Positions 1 to 10,000 of a DNA stretch of 64,000 nucleotides are shown piece by piece (the first letter of the stretch is position 1; every line of letters begins with the position of its first letter). A model generated the notes under the pieces. It had not been told where the DNA came from, ran no database searches, and was given only the letters and a program-made list of their open reading frames with translations. Source of the DNA: Nissolia schottii (taxonomy: Eukaryota > Streptophyta > Magnoliopsida > Fabales > Fabaceae); the NCBI GenBank assembly GCA_003254905.1, contig QANU01094686.1, positions 435,849-499,848 on the forward strand, read 5' to 3'. The position numbers were made by a program, and so were the translations under genes.

Positions 1-341
1 GTTTCTGTTCCACACACTGCTTCTGTTGCTCTCATTGGACTTGAGCTCGACACCGACAATTGGCGTCGGATGTAAGTATACAATGTTCACTCCATGAGGG
101 GGAGTCATTCCGGTGGTCGCGATGCTTCATTCCCATGCTTACCATTGTGCCTACTTTCCGGAGGTTGCGGTGCTTAATTCCTGCTTACCACTGTGCCTAT
201 ATCATTCTGGTGGTCCCAGTACTTCATTCCCGTGCTTATCATTGTGCCTCTTCCGTGCGTGCCTTACTCCACGTGTGCCTGTGCCTCCTCCGCTTAATTG
301 TAACAAACTTAAAGCTCCACGTGTTTTAGCTTGAGGGGGAG
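1..341 (+). mobile_element. 3' internal end of a Ty1/copia-type retroelement (cut by window edge)
   Basis: This is the right-hand internal part of an LTR element that continues to the left of the window. The first 75 bases read open in frame 1 and end in TAA at 73-75, possibly the last 24 codons of a polyprotein; the residues are not diagnostic. A purine tract (GAGGGGGAG) follows at about 97-105, then about 230 bases of degenerate tandem repeats around TTCATTCCCGTGCTTACCA, then a second purine tract at about 331-341 directly abutting the 3' LTR. The same tail occurs on the other strand at about 963-1250, which is why I read it as transposon rather than host sequence. The two overlapping short open frames here are repeat products, not genes. 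Confidence 0.7.
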
Positions 342-562
342 TGTTAAGAATATTTATTCTATATCTTAGATTGATCTTATTTGATTTAGTTTATTCTAGG
401 TTGATTTACTTTCATTATGCATTGGTTCTCTTTCTAGCCGATAATTAGGAACATCTCTATGTAGTGAGACACATAACTAGTTATTTAGCAATACTATTAT
501 CATATTTCCCTTATTATTTCTCAATCTTGTATTTTTCCCTCTTCTTTATATGAAACTCAACA
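342..562 (+). repeat. 3' LTR of the left-edge copia element
   Basis: It starts TGTTAAGAATA immediately after a polypurine tract and ends in CTCAACA at 562, so it has the TG...CA ends of an LTR. It is clearly related to, but diverged from, the two LTRs at 720-962 and 1843-2063 read on the minus strand: shared blocks include ATCTTAGATTGATC and TTCTCTTTCTAGCC. Length is about 221 bp. The partner 5' LTR lies outside the window, so no target duplication can be checked. Confidence 0.75.
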
Positions 563-719
563 GAACGAATGAGCTTCGCGATTGGTGGATGTTCAATTAA
601 GTGCAACTCTAGGCTTTGATGAGCCTGGTACCTTTGTTAGTCTGGCACGCCGGTGCAATTAGCTCGCTTTAGAGATTAGGGCGCTTTGGCCATTACTGTT
701 ATTATTGCACCTTGGGTTC

Positions 720-962
720 TGTTAAGTTTCATGGTGGAGTAGAAGAAATATTAAAATAGGATTAGAGAAGAATAATCAGAAAGCAAAAAAGGTAGTTATA
801 TTATTGAATAGATGTGTATTGTTGTGTTTCATTACAAAGAGATGATCCTATTTATAGGCTAGAAAGAGAATCGCGATATAATGGAAGGAAATCAACCTAG
901 ACTAAACTGAATCAATAAAGATCAATCTAAGATATTAAATATATTTATTTTTATTCTTAACA
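720..962 (-). repeat. 3' LTR of the deletion derivative
   Basis: A 243-bp LTR reading TGTTAAGTTTCATGG on the plus strand and ending ATTCTTAACA. On the minus strand it contains a TATA-like CTATAAATAG, the probable element promoter. It is longer than its partner at 1843-2063 because of an extra stretch around 770-800. Confidence 0.85.
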
Positions 963-1842
963 CTCTCCCTCAAGCTAAAGGGTATGGAGCTTTAAGTTTG
1001 TCACGATTAAGTGAACGAGGAAGAGGCACACGTGGAGGGAGATGATTGCCAGGCGGTGAGTAACTCGCCGGAAATGGAACAAATGGTATAGGCACAGTGG
1101 TAAGCACAGGAATGAAGCACTAGAACCACTGCAAAGTAGGAAAGTGGGCACAGTGGTAAACACGGGAATGAAACACCATAACAATTGGAAAGTAGGCACA
1201 GTGGTGAGTGGGAATGAAGCACTAAAACCACCAGAAAGTCTCCCCCTCACAGGCTAAACACTATAGCAGTAAGTAGACGCACCTGTGGCAGACATATGGA
1301 GGCTGAGGCATCTATGAGTCACACAACAGGGGCAAAAACATAAACCAAAAAAGTACCCGAGGTGACATAATGTCTGGATGAATGATTTGAGAATAGATCT
1401 AGAAAGAGGAGACCAAGGCGTGCTTAGCAGTGTAAACGGCGGCTAGAGGTGGCAGCAGACACGCTGTCACGTGCAGTGGAAAGCGACAGAGCATGGTCTT
1501 CGCGTCAGAGAACGAAAGTAGCACGTGTGAGCGCATGGGGCATCAGAACGAGACGTGACTCCCCTGGGTGGCAGCGGCAGAGGATGGCGAGCTTGGTGGT
1601 GGGGTCGCCAGAGAGAAATGACGTTGGAAAAGTTTTCGCTGGCGGCAGGAAACAACGATGGACAGTGACTAATTTGCTGGAATTGATGCACAACAGTGGT
1701 AGGGCAAAAAGAACTTTGGGAGAAAATTAGGCACCAAAGAAGAATGGAGAGGAATTAAAATGGAGTTCCCATTTTAGATTAGAACCCTAGTAGTGGAAGA
1801 GTGACAAGACAGGTCACGGAGGATGGTACCACTCTGATACCA

Positions 1843-2063
1843 TGTTAAGTTTCATGGTGGAGCAGAAGAAATAATAAACTAGGATTAGAGAAGAATAATT
1901 AGAGAATAGATGTGTATTGTTGTTTTGTTTCATTACAAAGAGATGAACCTATTTATAGGCTAGATGGAGAATCACGAGATAATAGAAGGAAATCAACCTA
2001 GAAAAAACTGAATCAATAAAGATCAATCTAAGATATTAAATATATTTATTTTTATTCTTAACA
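1843..2063 (-). repeat. 5' LTR of the deletion derivative
   Basis: A 221-bp copy of the LTR with the same TG...CA ends, bordered inside by the tRNA primer-binding site and outside by the GGTTC duplication. By eye it carries several substitutions and one indel of roughly 20 bases relative to 720-962, so the insertion is not very recent. Confidence 0.85.
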
Positions 2064-3947
2064 GGTTCTTTGACCCTTGAAGAATTTGGGTCACTTGGGA
2101 CCATGGGTGCATCAACCCTTGGATGTTTAAGGTTTTAGCCTTGGTATAATTTCAGTGCTCTAGCCTAAGTATTTTAGCTCGTCTTTTATGTTCTCGACTT
2201 AGTATTATGGCTCATATGCTCTTGTGAGCCTGTGATTAGGTTTGCTCATGATGTAAATAAAGTAAAGGCAGGTAAAAGGTAACAATGAACAAATGAATTT
2301 GAAGTGAAATTTATTTATTGAAAATAGAGAATCTGTAACAACTGGTATTAATCACACTTAGGGAAATTATATAAAACGAAATTTTATTGATGGATAGCGC
2401 CCTGAAAGGTTACTCTCCTTGAACAAGAAAAGAAATAGCAATAGATGAGTCTTTAGGGGGGTGTCTAGCCTGGTCTAGTCGTGATTTCCTTCTCCCCTGA
2501 ACCCCTTGAGAGCTCCGCTATTTATAACTTTTGTTTCCTAACTACCCTATCTAACAAGATAAAAGATAAAGATAAAAGATATGATCTACTTTTAAATTCC
2601 CTATCCTAATATTAAAATTACCTAACAATCAAATCTTATATTAACTAATTAATCCTAACTAATCCTAATCTAATCAATCCTAACTAATCCTTTTCTAAAA
2701 TTTGACTTGCTCTTTGACTTGATCTTCCTTAATTTTTTTCCTTTTTTTTCTGCTGTAACTGAAGGACAAGGGTGGTATTTTCCTTGCCTCAATTCTCTCT
2801 TCTGTTCTAACATATTCAGGGGACGTAACAGAATCCCATCGAGGCTTGACAATGCTAGGCTTATATAGGTCATGCCACGTTAAAACCTCTCATGGGAAAA
2901 CCCAGGGGACAAAACCTAAGAGGAAAAAGGGTACACCAATCTATATATTTTAAGTGTACATAATCATTTAACTGAAATATCTCCTAAGGGAGGATGGCAT
3001 TTCATGTCGACGGTAGCTTTCTTCCTCCAAGCTCCTCGATCTCATTCAGCAACCTTGTAAGATCTGAAGCCTTCCGCTAGAGCTTGACTTTCCTAAGACC
3101 AAGGTCGTTTGCCTCGAAACTTCTTTGTTTGACATGTTTGTTATACTTTCAAGCTTTGAGGATGTTTGCTATCCCGAGATCACAGTTGTATGTGTATGTA
3201 GTGTGAGTAGATAGGACCTGAGATAAGTGGTTACCACTCCTTTATATAGTGTGCGATTAGGGTTTGCATGCCCACTCACTTCCCTGGACGTGGCCGAGTG
3301 TCGTGGGATACTCCCCATGATCTATTAACTGCTCGTGCATATCCCCTATTTGAATTTAATGGGGAAGCTTTTAGTCAGATTCGTCAATTCATCCAGGTTC
3401 ATTATTGCTTAGTGGGTTGTGTGGACTCTGCATGACCCGGCTCGTGCAGGCCAAGTAGTGGGTGAAATGGGCCAAGTTCTATAGGCCCAAATGAACGGTC
3501 CAGTCCAGAACTTGATATAGATCTGCAACTATCTTTCTTCAGAATCAGTGCTTTTTTTTTTTTTTTCAAACATTTGGCTAGATATATCTTAGGGTCTGAC
3601 TGTGGGTTTAATATGAAAATCTCCCTCTGCAAAATATGTCTCTTCACATTATGTTGCTGTAACTTTTTAGTGTCATGATACTGTGTTGCTCACTAAGATG
3701 TAAATATGTGAAGTCATTACTAGATAGAAAAACAACTCTGAGTTTGCTTAAGAGTTATAACGATCTTGGCTGAAAGATTCTTTTGTTTTCTGCCACTGGA
3801 AATCTATAATGGTCATTACTCATTAGATAACCTTTCTCAGAAAAGATATCCTACTGTATGAAGTGTTTATGTTTTTATGTTCTTATTACTCATTTTATTT
3901 ACTTACCTACATTACTTTCATTTTCTGCTGCTTAGTTTCAACTGCAG
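2064..3947. other. Unclassified repetitive or intronic DNA upstream of the SAWADEE exons
   Basis: With 563-719 this forms the sequence the copia derivative inserted into. It contains phrases typical of degraded plant retroelement LTR or leader DNA (around 2880-2935, AAACCTCTCATGGGAAAACCC), a short tandem of TAATCCTAAC-like units at about 2640-2690, and runs of T near 2745 and 3550. I found no open frame with protein-like sequence and no homeodomain coding. If the SAWADEE gene is intact, this stretch is probably part of a long upstream intron. Confidence 0.4.
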
Positions 3948-6105
3948 GAAAAGTAACTCCAGAAAATCCAGCTGCGGAATTTGAAGCTAAATCTGGAAGG
4001 GACAGAGCATGGTCAATATTTCCTCTGTTCATGCTTAGGATATTCTACTGCTGATTTCCCCTCTTAATTGTTTATATCTGTAGAACTGACTTATGGTAGT
4101 TTTTTCTTAGGTATGATGTTACTAATTTTATATCACACAGATATTTGGAGACTGGCGATCCGGTAATTCTATTCGAAACTTTTTAAATTCTCAAGGGAAA
4201 TGTGGGTCTTTTCTATTTACTTTGTTCAGTTGCCCCTTTGCCTCTATATACTTCCTTGGTGTTCCGCTGAATTTGCTACTTATCTATCCCATACGCATGT
4301 TCATTAATATGTCAAATTCATTATGTTGTACACCGTTCTTAGCAGTTGCACTCTTATGGACTGCTTGTTTTTGCTGCAACAAACCATTGAAAAATTAGTC
4401 ATTAGTTTGCTTTGACAGATGACTGATTTGTGCTTAAAGGTTTTACTTAAAAATAAATAAATTGACTTGGCTCTCAATTTCCAGGTCACTCGTTTAATGG
4501 TGATGTAGCTATCTTGAGTTTCGTCCTCAATTCTTGCACTTTATCTTATTTTATTGAAGCTCCTGTTTTTATAATTCACATTTAATGGTAATATTTTTCT
4601 GAATGTTTCACTTTCAGGAAGTGCTGGTAAGATTTTCCGGTTTTGGACCTGCGGAAGATGAGTGGGTAAACATTCGAAGGAATATCAGGCCTCGCTCTCT
4701 GCCATGTGAATCATCAGAATGCGTCGCAGTCCTCCCTGGAGATCTCATACTCTGTTTTCAGGTGGAAATAGCGTTGGCCTGACATCATTATAAACTTAAT
4801 TATGGTCATTTCATTGTCACAGCAGATCATATTTTGCTTTATGGGGACATTGGTTTTTCGTGTTTGTTTTTTTGTGTGTTGATTTTTTGACATTTCAGGA
4901 AGGTAAAGAGCAGGCTCTCTATTTTGATGCCCATGTCCTCGATGCTCAAAGACGAAGGCATGATGTAAGAGGCTGTCGTTGTAGATTTTTGGTTCGTTAT
5001 GATCATGATCAGTCAGAGGTACTTGGCAATTAGTCTCATGTAGAGCTACTTAGCAATTAGTTTATATGTTCATAATGAATTTTTAAGTTTTGGACTTTTG
5101 GTTGTTCAATGAGTACTACACATCATGCTTTGGTTGTCTAAATGGTCAGATTTGAAGCCCAAGACAGTTGTCGTTTCAGCTTGAGTTCTATTGACCTTTG
5201 TATGCCAATTTAATAACTCGTGTCTAGATTTTGATACCTGTAAGTGTTTCCAGCTAAAGGTAATAATTGAGGAATGGTCCCATTTGAAAAGAGAGACCTC
5301 CTTGTTTTATTTACAGGATCTTACCAAATCAAGTCTTATAAGGTGTCAAGAATCATCTTCCCAAGAATTTAACTTGAGTAGAGTCAAATAGATGACTTTA
5401 TAGTTTATATCTTTACACCTCCATCATGCAAGAGTCCGCTGAGCTTGAAGCGTGGATAATGTACAAACTCGCCTACCTTGTGCTGAAATTTAATTTATTT
5501 TTACTTAGAATGAGGCAATAGTAATCAAACTCAGGATCAGTTGGTCATAGAGGCTTAAGACTTTGATACCGTGTTAAGAACCATCTCTCTTATAAGTTTA
5601 AGCGGTTGGATGGAGGAAACTAAATGACTTTGTATCTTAACAAGAATGCATATAATATCTAACCATATGACTGCACTGTTATCATTCACTCATTTGATGC
5701 ATTTTGTTGAATTTATCGGCCAACTTGTGCTCTTTACAGGAAATTGTGGCACTCAGGAAGATTTGTCGCAGGCCCGAAACTGATTTCAGGTTGCAGCAAC
5801 TTCAAGGCAGCAGCACAGCAGAGGGAGCGCCCATGCATCAGCAGAAGACTGGCATGGATCCGGCACCTGTACATGCTATCAGGGCTACGACTTCTGCCGC
5901 CGAAACGCAGAAGCAGCAGAACACAAGCATTCCCATCTCAGCACAAAGCATAAATATGAATCCAAGTAAAGCCGAGACAGCTACTGATGTCACGGCAGTA
6001 AACTCCATCGTTCCTGTTGTCGCCGCTGCCGCTACATTCACATCCAACATTGTTACAAGCAGCGTTCCTGGAGTCTCCAGTCAGAACATTGCTGAAGGAA
6101 AATAA
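3948..6105 (+). CDS. SHH2: SAWADEE-domain chromatin reader, SHH2-type (3' exons only)
   Basis: Five exons with GT-AG borders: 3948-4011, 4111-4162, 4618-4761, 4899-5018 and 5740-6105 (stop TAA). They give 247 residues in one continuous frame; the first codon is split with an exon not found in the window. Exon 1 begins [16 protein letters not shown] and joins through a split Trp codon to YDVTNFI. The middle exons carry the SAWADEE fold ([47 protein letters not shown]), including the HD..GCRC Cys/His cluster expected of its zinc site. In the family, SAWADEE reads methylated H3K9 with unmethylated H3K4, and the Arabidopsis relatives SHH1 and SHH2 feed RNA-directed DNA methylation. The C-terminus after RLQQLQG is low-complexity, rich in Ala, Thr and Ser. 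The N-terminal homeodomain exons should lie upstream; they are either left of the window or lost. SHH2 rather than SHH1 is judged from remembered resemblance. Confidence 0.87.
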
Positions 6106-6290
6106 GTTATAATTTATCTTCTGCGCACAAAGTGCTTGTACATACATGATGAGTGTAGAAGTTTTTATCAAGTCACCCTAACATATATTAGTGTTTAACT
6201 CTTGTTGCAGCTATCTCAAATACATACATGATTAGTAAGCAGTGTTTTTATAGAGGGCACTATATCTAGATTAATCTATAGTTATCAAGA

Positions 6291-6296
6291 AATAAA
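6291..6296 (+). terminator. Candidate polyadenylation signal of the SAWADEE gene
   Basis: AATAAA lies about 190 bp after the stop codon in an AT-rich stretch, a reasonable distance for a plant 3' UTR. Plant signals are loose, so this is only a candidate. Confidence 0.35.
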
Positions 6297-7053
6297 AGTA
6301 AATTATTACTTCAGTCATCTCTTTTTTCAAGGGGAGTATTGTAATTCCCTGTCCTATGAACAAGAGTTAATAATCCTTGGTGTCGCTTTCCCTAATCACA
6401 ACTCTCTCTCTCTCTCTCTCACTTCTTCTAGATTTCACTCTTCCACCTCTTAAAAACAAACCCGAACTCTCTCACTCACTTCCTCCATCTCTCTCGATTT
6501 TTGTCCATCGCTCACGGCCCCTCATCATCACGTCATGGCAAACTTCACTGTTGTGTGCAGCTTCTTTTCATCTTTTCCCATCTTTTTTAAAGGAGAAGAA
6601 AAATAACGAAGCATGCATGATCAAGCGAATATTTTGAAATTTGACAAGCAGATCACATTAGGTCACACCAATACCAATGCGTGGCCGATCAAGTAGGACC
6701 ATGGCCAGGTCGAATTTAATAACTATGGTTTGGAGGAACAAAATAAACGTTAACTTTAAAAACAAGACTAAAATTCTCAGTGAGATAGGTCCCCATAGAA
6801 GACACGTTCTGCGTTGTGGATCATGCCACATGAGCTGAGACTATTAGCAACGACCAACGGCGCCATCATTATTCACCAAACGTTTAAACCGGAATCTCAT
6901 TTTCTCTCTTCCCTTTGCGGACCAAAACAGAGACACGTTCCTCCCTTTTCACTCACTCTCTGCACACTCGCTAACAAATTCACAATCCCTAAATCCCAAT
7001 GCCCTGAATTCTGAAACCCCCCCAAACCGCAACTTTTCACCAATCCAGACAAG
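6297..7053. other. Intergenic region and probable promoter of the MDR gene
   Basis: Holds a (TC)n run at about 6403-6421 followed by CT-rich sequence to about 6490, then unremarkable AT-rich DNA. The last 100-150 bases before the ATG at 7054 are C-rich, typical of a plant 5' leader. I see no convincing TATA box. Confidence 0.4.
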
Positions 7054-10000
7054 ATGCGGATCGCAAGAACCGCGCTCACTCTCTTCGCTTCCAGTCGCCG
7101 CCGCCACCTCGCTCTCAGGTCATACGTCTCCACCTGCCGCGCCGTCCTCCTCCCCTCTTTCGGCGGACCCGAGCTCCTCCAGCTCAACCCCAACGTCCAA
7201 GTCCCTCCCCTCAAGCCCAACGAGGTCCTCGTTCGCTCTCGCGCCGTCTCCATCAACCCCTTAGACACCCGAGTCAGTACCCTCAGTGCTCTTCTTTCTA
7301 ATTCTTATTTTAATAAATTTTAAAAAAATGAAATTTCGGATTAATTTGTATCGCTTCGTGCTTTTCTTGATTGGTTCTTGCATCTATTTGGCTCAAACAA
7401 CTCGTATTTAGGTGCGCTCGCAATCAATTTGGGCTATTAAGTATTAACTTTTATTCAAGAAACATTTACCTGCTTGTGGGTTCGAATATGAGGACTCGTG
7501 TTTGATTTTCTTGGTGTGAAATAATGGGGCTTGTTTTTGGAATTGCTCAAAGTTTGCAAATTTTTGGTTCAGATGCGTTCTGGGTATGGCCGTTCCATCT
7601 TTGAGCCGCTCTTGCCCATCATATTGGGCCGTGACGTCAGCGGCGAGGTGGCCGCTGTCGGAGCTTCGGTGAGGTCGGTGAGTGTGGGACAAGAGGTTTT
7701 TGGGGCGTTGCATCCGACTGCGGTGAGGGGCACTTACACTGACTATGCGGTTCTGTCTGAGGAGGAGGTTACTCCAAAGCCTAGCTCACTTACACACGTG
7801 GTATGTGTCTTTCTTTTGTGGATAATGTTGATGGTATTTTATTCGGTGTACATTTTGATTACTTCGAAACACTTGGGATGTTTAGGGTCTGTTTGGTTTA
7901 CGTCTTCGATCAGTTTCATATTTTTTCAGAATTTTGTGAAGAGAATAATGTAAACAAGAAAATCTTGTTTCCTATTTTTAGTATTTCTTTCACAAATTTC
8001 TGAAAAACATATAATACATTACCCCTGTTGCACCATCATTTGGGGATGAGCAGACTGAGTGAATGATATGCTCATCTATTAAAGAATCAATTGTTGATGC
8101 ATAAGTCGGAATTTGTTGGACTACAGAGCTATATAGCAGTCAGTGCGTGCACAGGATTAGCAACAATGATGGATTTGTTGTGTTTAATTCATTACTGTAC
8201 TTGAATCTTGATTATGTACCTGCCAATATAGAAAAATGTAGTTATTTTATTATCTGTAGCTAGAGGGAAACGTTTGAAAGTGTGCTGAACTACATAGATT
8301 ACGCAATATTTTGTATTGGTTTATGGGCTCATTTCGCATTCTAGTCTTTCTTTTCATCTCTCAATCAAATTAGGTGAGGGATCATTAGAATGAGATAAGA
8401 AACTTCTTGTAGGTTATGTTTACCGGATGAAATGTATTCAACTTTTATGTGTGATACTAATCTGTATAAAATGGCAACTGCATATTATACAAAAGTTTTC
8501 TTATTTCTTGCTCACCTTTTTGACTTTCCAAACTGAGATATAAAAATAGTGTTTGTCTGGGTATGTCCAATACATTGGTGTCACCATAACTCATGATTAC
8601 ATGTTAACATAGTATTAGTGCTTATTTAGCAATTGATCCCCTTGTTTACTGTGGACCATTGGAGGCGTGTTTTTTGATATATATTTGCATTTTATCTCAT
8701 AGGAAGCAAGTGCCATTCCTTTTGCTGCACTAACGGCTTGGCGTGCTCTAAAAAGTACTGCCAGAATAAGTGAGGGGTATGTTTATGTTGGTGAGATCAT
8801 GATTTCCATTGGATGAAATTAACTTTTCATCTTACCTATCATTTTTGTACATTTGGAGTTTCCATTTTTTTTTATCACCCACCAAATGTCAGGTTGCTAA
8901 AAATGTAACTCTTTTGTTTCACTCACTAATATCCTTTAGTTTATCTCAAACAGACAAAGGATATTAGTAGTGGGAGGTGGAGGCGCAGTAGGGTTTTCTG
9001 CAATTCAGCTTGCAGTAGCTGCTGGTTGTCATGTTGCAACCACTTGTGGAAGTCAAACCATTGATCGACTATTGGCAGCTGGTGCTGAGCAGGCTGTTGA
9101 TTATGTTGCTGAGGTTTGTTGAATCTTCTCTTGGATCATACTTCTAGCTACTAGTCCAGATTTGGATATTTCAATTATGACTGACAATGTTCCTCAGATT
9201 TGTTGTTCTGAAATCGAATTTCATGAACGGAAAAATGAACAAAAAATTTAGCGTACTAGTTATGGAAAACAAAAGTAAGATGAAAGAAAGGAGAGTGAAT
9301 CAAATGGATATTGGAATGTGGCTAAAGATTGACTCTTACTGAGTTACTGTGCCTGCATTGGGAATATGAACTATTTGTTATAAAGAAAAAATATGGTAAG
9401 TGGGAAAATATTGAAAATAATTATGAAGGGAAAGCGAGGATATGAGAGAGACAGTTGGGTTTAAATCATCAAAATCACTTGTTTTATTTTGTTTCAGTTG
9501 TTCAAATACATTTATAAAGCAGCTACTACAATTCAAGAAATAGGAATAAATACTAATCCCACAAGGATTAAGACCCTTTAATACTACTAAATCCATAAGG
9601 GAAACTTGGAGATTAAAATATGACCCAGTAAGACCTAATTAACATTAACCCCAATCCCAAATACCCAAGACCTGGATACATGAAAATTAATGTAATACCT
9701 CTGGCTGAGAATACATAATTTGTATAACTAGCAGGTTACTAAAGTAATAACCCTATATTATAGTCATCCAGCTAGTTTATGGAACACAATCAGCCCCAAA
9801 TAAAAAATAGACAAAAGTATTAACAGAATTTGATCTTTAAGCTTATACTTTCTTGATGCCATACATCTTGCATAAGACTTGCTTTGTCTTATAACCTCAT
9901 TCTTGAATGACAGGATGTTGAATTGGCTATAAAGGGGAAGTTCGATGCTGTCTTGGACACTATTGGTGCGCCAGAGACAGAACGGGTGGGCATTAATTTT

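Larger units (their letters stand above)
720..2063 (-). mobile_element. Non-autonomous copia deletion derivative, complete with TSD
   Basis: A complete small LTR element, 1344 bp, lying on the minus strand. Its 5' LTR is 1843-2063 and its 3' LTR 720-962. The primer-binding site, complementary to initiator-Met tRNA (TGGTATCAGAGTGG on the minus strand), abuts the 5' LTR at about 1829-1842. A polypurine tract (TTGAGGGAGAG) abuts the 3' LTR at about 963-973. Flanks are GGTTC at 715-719 and GGTTC at 2064-2068, a perfect 5-bp target duplication. The internal region is only 880 bp: a leader-like part followed by the same 3' repeat tail as the element at 1-341, with gag and pol missing. It can only have moved with proteins supplied in trans, or it lost its core after insertion. 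It is the same family as the left-edge element but on the opposite strand. Confidence 0.88.

Noticed and set aside
60..334. Two overlapping open frames of 73-89 codons
   Set aside because: They translate degenerate tandem repeats in the 3' tail of a copia element; the same tail is present on the other strand at 963-1250.
1449..1730. Frame of 93 codons on the plus strand
   Set aside because: It is antisense to the leader of the minus-strand copia derivative and has no protein-like features.
6377..6637. Frame beginning MVSLSLITTLSLSLS
   Set aside because: Product of a (TC)n simple repeat between two genes.
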